DNA from: an uncultured Aquimarina sp.
Lineage (GTDB): Bacteria > Bacteroidota > Bacteroidia > Flavobacteriales > Flavobacteriaceae
DNA length: 64,000 bases
Direction of reading: 5' to 3'
NCBI GenBank assembly: GCA_938011245.1
Contig: CALLUJ010000033.1
Location: 1-64,000 of the forward strand
Within the stretch, counting starts at the first letter, position 1. Every line of letters begins with the position of its first letter. A program made the translations under genes and the position numbers. The notes below the pieces were generated by a model. It was not told where the DNA came from. It worked only from the letters and a program-made list of their open reading frames with translations, and made no database searches. Shown in pieces: positions 56,127 through 64,000 of the stretch.

Positions 56127-56661
56127 AACGCAAATGTTTTAACTGCTGTTGTAATCGTTTTTTACCACGATGTACTAATGTCCTAGAAGATACAGGAGTT
56201 ATGTTTAAAACCTCTGAAATTTCATTATGATCGTACCCTTCTAACAAAAATAAATGGATAGGAAATTTATATTTTTCCGGAAGAGTATCAATCGCCGCTT
56301 TTACTTCATCAATAGTCGTGCTTTCTTCTACATCCCAATTATTAAACTCTTCTGGAGTCCCCATTATTTGTTCGTTAAGGGCAATAGTTTCTAACTTACG
56401 AGCCTTCAACATATCAATACTTTTATTAATTACAATACGCTTTAACCAAGCTCCAAAAGTAACATCTCCTGTAAACTGATCTAATTTAGTAAACGCTTTT
56501 ATAAACGATTCCTGCATAGCTTCTTCTGCTAAAAAAGAATCTTTAAAAAATCGTAACGCTACAAAATACATCCCTCGTGAGTATTTTTTATAAAGCTCCA
56601 TCTGAGCTTTACGATCATTTTGTCTACATTTTTCTATTAAAATTTTATTATCTAAACTCAT
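56110..56661 (-). CDS. ECF-type RNA polymerase sigma factor
   Basis: The 183-residue protein has sigma region 2 (SRGMYFVALRFFKDSFLAEEAMQ, with FGAWLKRIVINK) and region 4 (LPEKYKFPIHLFLLEGYDHNEIS, helix-turn-helix), joined by a short linker. It is a typical envelope-stress sigma factor that would transcribe its own operon. The two downstream genes, both membrane or exported, overlap in sequence, which points to a sigma/anti-sigma/effector unit. Confidence 0.93.
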   Translation of the reverse strand: MSLDNKILIEKCRQNDRKAQMELYKKYSRGMYFVALRFFKDSFLAEEAMQESFIKAFTKLDQFTGDVTFGAWLKRIVINKSIDMLKARKLETIALNEQIMGTPEEFNNWDVEESTTIDEVKAAIDTLPEKYKFPIHLFLLEGYDHNEISEVLNITPVSSRTLVHRGKKRLQQQLKHLRYGTGS

Positions 56662-56880
56662 CTTCAGTGTTCTCTATATTAAAAACGTCTCATCACTATT
56701 TGTGTTGCAGAAATATACAAACTTTCGTGGTATTTACGAAACCTCTGTTTATTTAACTTTGAATAACAGTAGTTCATATCCCTCTCTTAAAATTAAATTC
56801 ATTTATAGACAACTATTAAAGCATCCATTATACAGTATATTTAAGACAAAAAAGGTAAAATATATTAATCAAAAACATCC

Positions 56881-56911
56881 TTTGAAGCCTGTAAAATAGT
56901 GTCTATATTTG
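56881..56911 (+). promoter_or_regulatory. Promoter of thrS
   Basis: TTTG at 56881-56884 and TATATTTG at 56904-56911, 19 bases apart, are a near-ideal Bacteroidota promoter. Transcription from about 56918 supports the start codon at 56933 rather than the upstream in-frame start at 56909. Confidence 0.8.
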
Positions 56912-56932
56912 CCGTCTAAGTTTATAAGGTAT

Positions 56933-58882
56933 ATGATTAATATTACTTTGCCAGATGGCTCCGTAAGAAACTACGAAAGTGGAATAACAGCAATGGATAT
57001 TGCTAAAGATATTAGCGAAGGTTTTGCCAGAAATGTAATTTCTGCAAGCTTTAATGGGATTATTATAGAAACCAAAACAACGCTAACTACAGATGGAAAT
57101 TTAACTCTATATACTTGGAATGACGATGAAGGTAAATTGGCTTTTCGTCATTCTTCTGCCCACGTATTAGCCCAAGCATTGGAAGAACTATACCCTGGCG
57201 TTAAATTAAGTATAGGCCCTGCAATCGAAAATGGATTTTATTACGATGTAGATTTAGGAAATCAATCTATATCAGATAAAGACTTTAAAAACATAGAAGA
57301 CAAAATGTTAGAAATTGCTCGTGGTAAGCATGAATTTGAACTAACACCTATTACCAAAGCAGAGGCTTTACAAAAATACAAAGAACAAGGAAATGAATAT
57401 AAGGTTGAATTAATAGAAAACCTTGAAGACGGTACTATTACTTTTGTGCAACACGATACATTTACCGATTTATGTAGAGGCGGACATTTACCACATACAG
57501 GATATATAAAAGCCGTAAAGTTAATGAGTATTGCTGGAGCCTATTGGCGGGGCGATGAAAACAATAAACAGTTAACTCGTGTATATGGTACTTCCTTTCC
57601 TAAACAAAAAGATCTTAAAGCTTATTTAAACCTTTTAGAAGAAGCTAAACGCAGAGATCACAGAAAATTAGGAAAAGAGTTAGAGTTATTTACTTTTTCT
57701 AAAAAGGTAGGGCAAGGATTACCCTTATGGCTCCCCAAAGGAGCTGCCTTACGTGAACGCTTAGAAAATTTCCTAAAAAAAGCTCAAAAGAAAGCTGGTT
57801 ATGAGATGGTAGTTACCCCCCATATTGGTCAAAAAGAGTTATACGAAACCTCTGGACATTATGCTAAATATGGTGAAGACAGTTTTCAGCCTATTACTAC
57901 TCCTGCCGAGGGTGAAGAATTTTTATTAAAACCTATGAACTGCCCCCATCATTGTGAAATTTTTAATAGCGGTCCTTGGTCATATAGGGATTTACCCAAA
58001 CGCTATGCCGAGTTTGGAACTGTATATCGTTATGAACAAAGTGGAGAGCTTCATGGATTAACAAGAGTAAGAGGGTTTACTCAAGACGATGCTCATATTT
58101 TTTGCACCTCAGAACAATTAGACAACGAATTTAAAAAAGTTATAGACCTTGTACTTTATGTTTTTGGTTCTCTAGGTTTTGAGAATTTCACAGCGCAAGT
58201 TTCTGTACGTGATTTAACTAAACCAGAAAAATATATAGGTAGTGTCGAAAATTGGGAAAAAGCAGAAAATGCCATAATTAATGCTGCTAAAGAAAAAGGA
58301 CTAGAGTATATTGTAGAAAGTGGAGAAGCTGCTTTTTACGGCCCTAAGTTAGATTTTATGGTGAAAGATGCTTTAGGTCGTAGTTGGCAGTTGGGTACTA
58401 TTCAAGTAGATTACAACTTACCCGAACGTTTTGATTTGAATTATAAAGGTGCTGATAATGAAATGCATCGTCCAGTAATGATACACCGTGCTCCATTTGG
58501 AAGTTTAGAACGTTTTATTGCTATTTTATTAGAACATACTGGAGGAAATTTCCCACTTTGGCTAATGCCTGAACAAGTTATTATCTTATCTTTAAGTGAG
58601 AAATATGAAAAATATGCAGAAAAAGTTTTAAATCTATTAGAAAATCACGAGATTCGCGCACTGGTAGACAATAGAAACGAAACTATTGGAAAAAAAATTC
58701 GTGAAGCAGAGATGAATAAATATCCATTTATGCTAATTATTGGAGAAAACGAAGAAAAAGAAGAAACTGTTTCAGTAAGAAAACACGGAAACAAAGAAGA
58801 CATTGGAAGTATTAATGTACAGTCTTTTATAGAAATAATACAAAAAGAAGTTTCAAAAACACTAACCGTTTTTAACGGATAA
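56933..58882 (+). CDS. thrS: Threonyl-tRNA synthetase
   Basis: The 649-residue protein has a TGS domain ([13 protein letters not shown]), a proofreading domain with [12 protein letters not shown] and RGGHLPHTG, a class II catalytic core with [10 protein letters not shown] and motif 2 [13 protein letters not shown], and a C-terminal anticodon-binding domain. It charges tRNA-Thr. It begins the translation cluster thrS-infC-rpmI-rplT. The start was chosen from the promoter position and the conserved N-terminus. Confidence 0.97.
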   Translation: MINITLPDGSVRNYESGITAMDIAKDISEGFARNVISASFNGIIIETKTTLTTDGNLTLYTWNDDEGKLAFRHSSAHVLAQALEELYPGVKLSIGPAIENGFYYDVDLGNQSISDKDFKNIEDKMLEIARGKHEFELTPITKAEALQKYKEQGNEYKVELIENLEDGTITFVQHDTFTDLCRGGHLPHTGYIKAVKLMSIAGAYWRGDENNKQLTRVYGTSFPKQKDLKAYLNLLEEAKRRDHRKLGKELELFTFSKKVGQGLPLWLPKGAALRERLENFLKKAQKKAGYEMVVTPHIGQKELYETSGHYAKYGEDSFQPITTPAEGEEFLLKPMNCPHHCEIFNSGPWSYRDLPKRYAEFGTVYRYEQSGELHGLTRVRGFTQDDAHIFCTSEQLDNEFKKVIDLVLYVFGSLGFENFTAQVSVRDLTKPEKYIGSVENWEKAENAIINAAKEKGLEYIVESGEAAFYGPKLDFMVKDALGRSWQLGTIQVDYNLPERFDLNYKGADNEMHRPVMIHRAPFGSLERFIAILLEHTGGNFPLWLMPEQVIILSLSEKYEKYAEKVLNLLENHEIRALVDNRNETIGKKIREAEMNKYPFMLIIGENEEKEETVSVRKHGNKEDIGSINVQSFIEIIQKEVSKTLTVFNG

Positions 58883-58911
58883 AATAATAAATTAATTAAA
58901 AATATTTAGTC

Positions 58912-59466
58912 ATAGCAATTCGAAGAAAAAGATCCAGAAGACCCCTTAGGGAAATTAAGGAAGATCCACACAAAATCAATAGATTTATTCGTGCTGAAGA
59001 AGTACGTCTTGTTGGAGAAAATGTAGAAATAGGTGTTTACAAGACAAGGGAAGCTTTGCGCTTAGCCGAGGAACAAGAATTAGATTTGGTAGAAATATCG
59101 CCTAAAGCTGTCCCTCCTGTATGTAAAATTATAGACTACAAAAAATTTCTATACGAGCAGAAAAAACGCGAAAAAGCTTTAAAATCTAAAGCTACTAAAG
59201 TTATCGTAAAAGAAATTAGATTTGGACCTAACACAGATGAGCATGATTATGAATTCAAGAAAAAGCACGCCATCAAATTTTTAGAAGAAGGTGCTAAATT
59301 AAAAGCCTATGTATTCTTTAAAGGTCGTTCCATTATTTATAAAGATCAAGGACAAATTTTATTATTAAAATTAGCCCAAGAACTAGAGGAATTAGGTAAA
59401 GTAGAACAAATGCCTAAATTAGAAGGTAAACGTATGATTATGTTTATTGCTCCAAAAAAGAAATAA
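58912..59466 (+). CDS. infC: Translation initiation factor IF-3, probable AUA start
   Basis: Read from an ATA at 58912 the product has 184 residues and begins (M)[20 protein letters not shown], the expected IF-3 N-terminus. It continues with [20 protein letters not shown] and the C-terminal domain ending MFIAPKKK. No ATG, GTG or TTG occurs between the in-frame stop at 58897 and the conserved N-terminus. E. coli infC starts with AUU and is autoregulated because IF-3 rejects such codons; the same logic may apply here. It follows thrS by 29 bases. Confidence 0.9.
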   Translation: MAIRRKRSRRPLREIKEDPHKINRFIRAEEVRLVGENVEIGVYKTREALRLAEEQELDLVEISPKAVPPVCKIIDYKKFLYEQKKREKALKSKATKVIVKEIRFGPNTDEHDYEFKKKHAIKFLEEGAKLKAYVFFKGRSIIYKDQGQILLLKLAQELEELGKVEQMPKLEGKRMIMFIAPKKK

Positions 59467-59539
59467 AACACACAACTCTACTAAACATTTTTAGAGTTTA
59501 TTAGTAAAATAGCGGGATTTTTAAATAAAACAGGATATT

Positions 59540-59737
59540 ATGCCTAAAATGAAGACAAAATCTAGTGCTAAAAAGCGTTTTAAGCTTACAGGTACTGGAA
59601 AAATTAAAAGAAAACATGCGTTTAAAAGCCACATCTTAACAAAGAAGTCTAAGAAACGTAAGTTAGCATTAACCCATTCCGGGTTAGTGGACAAAAGTGA
59701 TGAAGCTAATATTTTAACACAATTACGTTTAAAGTAA
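59540..59737 (+). CDS. rpmI: 50S ribosomal protein L35
   Basis: The 65-residue basic protein starts [20 protein letters not shown] and contains [20 protein letters not shown], matching L35 in full. It is the third gene of the thrS-infC-rpmI-rplT cluster. An unusually structured 110-base spacer separates it from rplT. Confidence 0.96.
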   Translation: MPKMKTKSSAKKRFKLTGTGKIKRKHAFKSHILTKKSKKRKLALTHSGLVDKSDEANILTQLRLK

Positions 59738-59847
59738 TTCTGTTTTAAATAAGCCCCATCTGGTTAAAATTAGTTATCAACCCAGGAGTTAGGCTAGTTA
59801 CAAGAATTCAAAATAATTGAATCGCCTACTACTAAAAAATTTAAATT
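59738..59847 (+). other. rpmI-rplT spacer, possible L20-binding leader
   Basis: The 110-base spacer contains CTGGTT/AACCCAG pairing and the strings AGTTATC and CTAGTTAC around a GGAGTTAGG segment. In other bacteria L20 binds its own mRNA near here to repress rpmI and rplT. A fold is possible but not proven by eye. Confidence 0.3.
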
Positions 59848-60192
59848 ATGCCTAGATCAGTAAATTCCGTTGCCAAAAGAGCACGTAGAAAAAAAGTATT
59901 AAAGCAAGCAAAAGGTTACTTCGGTCGTCGTAAAAACGTATGGACAGTAGCAAAAAATGCGGTAGACAAAGCAATGTCTTATGCTTATAGAGACCGTAGA
60001 AATAAAAAGAGAACTTTCCGTGCTTTATGGATTACTCGTATTAATGCAGGAGCAAGACAAGAAGGATTATCTTATTCTCAATTTATGGGAAAATTAAAAG
60101 CCAATAACATCGAGTTAAACCGTAAGGTGTTAGCTGACTTAGCAATGAACAACCCAGAGGCGTTCAAAGCTATTGTTAATCAAGTAAAATAA
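59848..60192 (+). CDS. rplT: 50S ribosomal protein L20
   Basis: The 114-residue basic protein starts [20 protein letters not shown] and contains the conserved [34 protein letters not shown] and NRKVLADLA segments. It is an early 50S assembly protein and usually represses its own operon. A strong terminator follows at 60225. Confidence 0.97.
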   Translation: MPRSVNSVAKRARRKKVLKQAKGYFGRRKNVWTVAKNAVDKAMSYAYRDRRNKKRTFRALWITRINAGARQEGLSYSQFMGKLKANNIELNRKVLADLAMNNPEAFKAIVNQVK

Positions 60193-60224
60193 TTTATTTC
60201 TAAACCTTAGAAATCCCGCCATAT

Positions 60225-60257
60225 AAAAAAAGACCATCAAAAAGATGGTCTTTTTTT
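60225..60257 (+). terminator. Terminator of the thrS-rplT cluster
   Basis: A stem of at least 13 bp (A-run, AGACCATC with GATGGTCT, T-run) with a 5-base A loop is followed by T residues. It ends the ribosomal-protein transcript. The remaining 60258-60452 shows no gene. Confidence 0.9.
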
Positions 60258-60452
60258 ACGCTTTACTTTGAACTACTTTTATTTTTAACCCAAAATTATT
60301 TCATAATTGAATTTAAACTCTCTTAATTTTTACTAGATATTTTTTTAACTCTTATTCAAGCAACTGCTTTTTGATTGAGCATAAAATTTTTAGTTTTACA
60401 ACCTACCTGTTCCTAACTATTCATTATAACTTTAAACCCACTCATTCTCCTC

Positions 60453-61214
60453 CTATCTGCTCAATACCTTATGCTCTTCATAACATTCACTTATAGCATC
60501 TAATATTTGTAAGTCATTAGCCGTTTTAATAAAGCTCTTAGAATAATTACATTTTCTTAATATTTGATCTATATCTACTTTATCTAATTGAAGTAGCGTA
60601 GTTAATGTTTCCCGATCAAATTTATCTTGAAGTAAATTTCTTATTTCTTCGTCTTTTTTAATTTTTCTTAATTTCTTTAATTGATTTTTCTTCTTATTGA
60701 ATAAACTAGCTAAAGGGTTTATAGGGTTTAAAATATTAGTTAAAGCTCTGTTTATTTTTGTAGCAGCATCATCGCCTTCGTAAGTCACCTCTAATCCTGG
60801 GATAGCATATCTTAATCTACTTTCAAATACAGGTATATTATGAGCATCGACATCTAAAAAACCCGTTAGCCCATGGCTAGATATTACTAGTTCTTCTAAA
60901 GCTATTCCTACTTTTGTCAATTTTATATTAATATTACCATAATTTAACCAATCATTAGTAACTGTTGCTTTTAAAGATTTATATCCAATAAAAGAAAAAT
61001 ATAAAGTATCATTAACTTCTGCCGAAATTTCAAAATTACCATTTCTATCAGAAATTACCCCTTTTACAGAATTTACATTTATAATATGAACATTAGACAT
61101 TGGATTATCATTAGCTGCATCTTGAACTTTTCCATTAATAGCCATACGTTGATTTTGTCCACACAAAAATCCAATAGAAAAAACACTTAACATAAAAAAT
61201 AAAAGTTGCTTCAT
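60453..61214 (-). CDS. Exported protein with carboxypeptidase-regulatory-like domain
   Basis: The 253-residue protein has a signal peptide (about 1-20, LLFFMLSVFSIGFLCGQN). A carboxypeptidase-regulatory-like beta domain at about 25-100 (INGKVQDAANDNPMSNVHII, GVISDRNGNFEIS, SFIGYKS) follows, then a Lys-rich helical C-terminal region. Such domains open TonB-dependent receptors and cell-surface proteins in this phylum, but no barrel follows here. The function is unknown and the gene is monocistronic. Confidence 0.75.
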   Translation of the reverse strand: MKQLLFFMLSVFSIGFLCGQNQRMAINGKVQDAANDNPMSNVHIINVNSVKGVISDRNGNFEISAEVNDTLYFSFIGYKSLKATVTNDWLNYGNINIKLTKVGIALEELVISSHGLTGFLDVDAHNIPVFESRLRYAIPGLEVTYEGDDAATKINRALTNILNPINPLASLFNKKKNQLKKLRKIKKDEEIRNLLQDKFDRETLTTLLQLDKVDIDQILRKCNYSKSFIKTANDLQILDAISECYEEHKVLSR

Positions 61215-61304
61215 AAATGATATTAAAATTAAATATATGTAAATCTATAAATAATATATTCTAGTGACTCCTATTTTTATAAACTATTACCAATTTAGTA
61301 CAAT

Positions 61305-61341
61305 AAAAAAATCCTTACATAAATTAATAGTAAGGATTTTT
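61305..61341 (-). terminator. Terminator of the DEAD-box helicase gene
   Basis: AAAAATCCTTAC pairs with GTAAGGATTTTT over 12 bp. On the minus strand the T run follows, 26 bases after the helicase stop. The stem resembles the element-supplied tRNA terminator at 11596. Confidence 0.85.
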
Positions 61342-61366
61342 AATCTATTTTAATTCGTTGGTCGGA

Positions 61367-63130
61367 CTATCTATCTCTTCTTCTTCGACGATCTCTACCC
61401 CCATTACCTTCTTTATTTCCTTTATAATTATCTTTCCCTCTACCACCTTCACTTCGACGACCTCCTTTAAAGCCTCCTCCGTTACGGTTTCCTCCTCTAC
61501 CACGATTACGTCCTCCTCCTCTATTTTCAGAAATCTCGATATTTATACTTCTTCCTTCCAAAGAAAAATCTTCAAATGCCGCTAAAACGGCTTCTTTATG
61601 CTCTGTTTCTGTATTAAAAAACGCAAAATTATCTTTTACATCAACTCGGCTAACCGCATCTCTACCTAAATTTAAAGTATCTTTTAAGAAGTCTTTCAGA
61701 GTCATCCAATTGTAACCATCCTTTTCTCCCACGTTAATAAAGTATCGTGTACCGCGACCACCATTTCGCGCCCCTCCTTCTCTATCTCCTCCTCTACTAT
61801 TAGGATCTATAGGTTGAATGTCTCTCGACTTTTTGTAATAATTATGAAAACGAGTAAACTCAACCGTAACTAATTTTTTAATTAACTCTTCTTTAGATAA
61901 ATGTTCTAAATGAGAATTAATTTCTGGTAAGTACTGCTCTATTTCGTTGTTAATTTCTGTTTTCTCAATATTTTCCGCAAGATTAAACAACTGAGTCTTG
62001 CAGATTTCTTGCCCTGTAGGAACTGTTTTTAACTCAAAAGTAGTTTGAAGCGTACGCTCTAAACTTTTAATTTTACGAACATCACTCTTTGTTGTAATTA
62101 CAATAGATGTTCCTTCTTTACCTGCTCTACCTGTACGTCCACTTCGGTGGTTATATGTTTCATTCTCGTCTGGCAATTGATAATTAATTACGTGCGTAAT
62201 ATCATTTACATCAATACCTCGAGCGGCTACATCGGTAGCTACTAGCATTTGAATTTGACGATTTCGGAAACTTTTCATTACCAAATCACGCTGATTCTGA
62301 CTTAAATCACCATGCAATGCTGCTGCACTATAGCCATCTTCAATTAGCTTTTCTGCTACAGATTGTGTATCTCTTTTAGTTCTACAGAAAATTACTGAAA
62401 AGATATTAGGATTCGCATCTGCTAAACGCTTTAGTGCAGGATAACGATCTCGGGCGCTAACTACATAATATTCGTGAGATACATTTTTATTCGAAGAATT
62501 TTTAGAACCTACAGTAATTTCTACTGGGCTACTCATAAACTTTTTTGCTATAGTAGCTACTTCTCTTGGCATGGTTGCCGAAAACAACCAAGTAGATTTT
62601 TCGTTTGGTGTATGGGATAAAATATTAGTAATATCTTCATAAAATCCCATATTAAGCATTTCATCTGCTTCATCTAGCACACAGTAACCAATTTGAGAAA
62701 TATCTACTAACCGCCTATTAATCATATCCTGCATACGTCCTGGTGTAGCTACAATAATTTGTGCACCACGCTTAATATCTCTAGCTTGATCATGAATACT
62801 TGCTCCACCATACACTGCCACAGAATTTAATTTAGGAATAAACTTACTGTAGTTTTTAATTTCTTGAGCTATTTGCAAACACAGTTCTCTTGTTGGTGAA
62901 AGAATTAAACCTTGTGTTTTTTTACTATTAGGGTCTATTTTTTCTATTAGAGGAAAACCAAATGCCGCAGTTTTTCCAGTACCTGTTTGTGCTAATGCTA
63001 CAATATCAGTATCTTTTTCTAATAGAATTGGAATTGCTTTTGCCTGAACTTCTGAGGGTTCTACGAAGCCCATAGCGTCTACCGCCTGTAGCAATGCTTC
63101 TCCTAACCCTAACGTTTTAAATGTACTCAT
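61367..63130 (-). CDS. deaD: DEAD-box RNA helicase with DbpA-like domain and RGG tail (CsdA/DeaD type)
   Basis: The 587-residue protein has the Q motif FKTLGLGEALLQ, AQTGTGKT, PTREL, DEAD, SAT, ARGID and HRSGRTGR. A DbpA/CsdA RNA-binding domain covers about 455-530 (RYFINVGEKDGYNWMTLKDF). The last 50 residues are Gly/Arg/Asn-rich RGG-like sequence. Such helicases act in ribosome assembly and cold adaptation. It is transcribed alone and divergent from ruvX. Confidence 0.93.
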   Translation of the reverse strand: MSTFKTLGLGEALLQAVDAMGFVEPSEVQAKAIPILLEKDTDIVALAQTGTGKTAAFGFPLIEKIDPNSKKTQGLILSPTRELCLQIAQEIKNYSKFIPKLNSVAVYGGASIHDQARDIKRGAQIIVATPGRMQDMINRRLVDISQIGYCVLDEADEMLNMGFYEDITNILSHTPNEKSTWLFSATMPREVATIAKKFMSSPVEITVGSKNSSNKNVSHEYYVVSARDRYPALKRLADANPNIFSVIFCRTKRDTQSVAEKLIEDGYSAAALHGDLSQNQRDLVMKSFRNRQIQMLVATDVAARGIDVNDITHVINYQLPDENETYNHRSGRTGRAGKEGTSIVITTKSDVRKIKSLERTLQTTFELKTVPTGQEICKTQLFNLAENIEKTEINNEIEQYLPEINSHLEHLSKEELIKKLVTVEFTRFHNYYKKSRDIQPIDPNSRGGDREGGARNGGRGTRYFINVGEKDGYNWMTLKDFLKDTLNLGRDAVSRVDVKDNFAFFNTETEHKEAVLAAFEDFSLEGRSINIEISENRGGGRNRGRGGNRNGGGFKGGRRSEGGRGKDNYKGNKEGNGGRDRRRRRDR

Positions 63131-63307
63131 ATATAATTTTAAATAAGTTGCAAAAGTACGATTAAAATTTGGGTTAATACCTGTTCTTACAATATGGTTA
63201 ATATTATTATTACAACTATTTATCTTTTTTATTATCTATTCTAACTTATAAACATATTACAAAGTCAAAAATTATTTTCTTAATTATAATAAATTACCTT
63301 TGTTATT

Positions 63308-63724
63308 ATGCCACAAATAATAGCCATAGATTACGGAAGTAAACGTACTGGATTAGCAACTACAGATGATATGCAAATTATCGCCAGTCCTTTAGATACT
63401 GTTGCTACTAAAGATTTAATTTCTTTTTTAAAAAACTATACAATACTCAATAAAGTAGAGACTTTTGTTATTGGCGAACCAAAGAGACTCCATGGAGAGT
63501 CTTCCGAAATAGAAGTACAAATTAAAAAGTTTATAACTAAAATAGAAGACACATTTCCCTTAATTACAATTCACCGTATTGACGAACGTTTTACTTCTAA
63601 AATAGCTTTTAATACTATGATTGCTTCGGGTATTTCTAAAAAAAAACGCCAAGACAAAGGAATTATTGATAAAATTAGCGCTACAATAATCCTTCAAGAT
63701 TTCCTTCAAACAAAAAGTTCTTAG
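63308..63724 (+). CDS. ruvX: RuvX/YqgF-type nuclease fold protein
   Basis: The 138-residue protein has an RNase H-like fold with acidic motifs AIDYGSKRTGLA (residues 5-16, first Asp), FVIGEPKRLHG with Glu, and IHRIDERFTS with Asp/Glu. Family roles are Holliday-junction resolution or trimming of the 5' end of pre-16S rRNA. It lies 91 bases upstream of def on the same strand. The 177-base gap before it holds the divergent promoters. Confidence 0.92.
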   Translation: MPQIIAIDYGSKRTGLATTDDMQIIASPLDTVATKDLISFLKNYTILNKVETFVIGEPKRLHGESSEIEVQIKKFITKIEDTFPLITIHRIDERFTSKIAFNTMIASGISKKKRQDKGIIDKISATIILQDFLQTKSS

Positions 63725-63815
63725 ATAAATACACTTTAAGATATACGAAATCCTATTTCTTCTTACTATTTTTGCACTTGCAAAATAAAAGTCCAAACCG
63801 AGAAATCGTAACCAA

Positions 63816-64000
63816 ATGATATTACCAGTTGTTGCCTACGGGGATCCCGTATTAAAGAAAATTGCTAAAGAAGTTACTGTTGAGTATCCTGACTTCGATA
63901 AATTTATATCTGATATGTGGGAAACAATGTATAATGCCCAAGGTGTTGGTTTGGCTGCTCCACAAGTAGGACGTTCCATAAGAGTCTTTTTAGTAGATGC
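63816..64000 (+). CDS. def: Peptide deformylase, 5' part only
   Basis: The gene runs off the right edge after 61 codons. The visible part reads MILPVVAYGDPVLKKIA at the start and motif 1 GVGLAAPQVG (residues 44-53), which is diagnostic of peptide deformylase. The metal-binding EGCLS and HExxH motifs lie beyond the window. It removes the formyl group from new proteins. It follows ruvX on the same strand. Confidence 0.95.
   Translation, partial: MILPVVAYGDPVLKKIAKEVTVEYPDFDKFISDMWETMYNAQGVGLAAPQVGRSIRVFLVD

Noticed and set aside
56702-56899. 65-codon frame upstream of thrS
   Set aside because: It covers the thrS -33 element and approaches the -7 element, and shows no protein-like pattern.

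Overview
The window is AT-rich DNA from a member of the Bacteroidota, most likely the Flavobacteriaceae. This rests on promoters of the TTG/TAnnTTTG type, almost no Shine-Dalgarno sequences, Cys-Ser-Ser-Asp lipoprotein signals, a PorD-type DUF4835 protein, a two-gene MetH, and the gene order bamD - rpoZ - coaBC - porD - recN.

Positions 137-11654 are an integrated element of about 11.5 kb, inserted in the 3' end of a tRNA-Arg(UCU) gene and bounded by a 27-bp direct repeat. At the tRNA end it carries a tyrosine recombinase. Further inside are a RepA-like AAA ATPase, a Sak4-like RecA-fold ATPase, a DUF3871 protein, a RadC-like JAB protein, an Xre repressor facing a membrane-protein/lipoprotein operon, and a protein that I read as a short family-A DNA polymerase (GR, A, B and C motifs present, no exonuclease domain) behind a structured leader. 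A cargo module holds a single-HKD phospholipase D-fold protein followed by two overlapping small membrane proteins. I see no relaxase, conjugation, capsid or packaging gene, so how the element moves is unknown. Candidate integrase arm sites (GTRTRCCT repeats) lie just inside both ends. The element also brings a replacement terminator for the tRNA it interrupts.

From 11.7 to 25.6 kb the chromosome is ordinary but scarred. It holds an OmpA-type lipoprotein, a LOG-family protein, fumarase, an aldo/keto reductase, a thioredoxin-fold protein, a nucleoid-associated protein, a DEAD-box helicase, an M61 peptidase, a HAD phosphatase and a surface lipoprotein whose signal peptide is frameshifted. Decayed insertion sequences (IS200/IS605, ISAs1 and an unidentified one present twice) lie at 13.3-13.9 and 21.0-21.3 kb.

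From 25.7 to 43 kb comes a core block: fabI, recN, porD, coaBC, rpoZ and bamD in one transcript, then pyrG, yidC, an inorganic pyrophosphatase, a prohibitin homologue, a VWA protein, fabG and cysE-cysM.

From 43.1 to 50 kb lies a stress-type accessory region. It has an Rrf2 regulator flanked by two matching palindromes, an NmrA-like reductase, a flavin-binding protein, three NTF2-like proteins, two nearly identical YHS proteins and a regulator with two AraC domains.

From 50 to 64 kb follow the split metH, an ECF sigma/anti-sigma operon, the translation cluster thrS-infC-rpmI-rplT (infC reads best from an AUA start), a carboxypeptidase-regulatory-like protein, a second DEAD-box helicase, ruvX and the start of def, which runs off the right edge.
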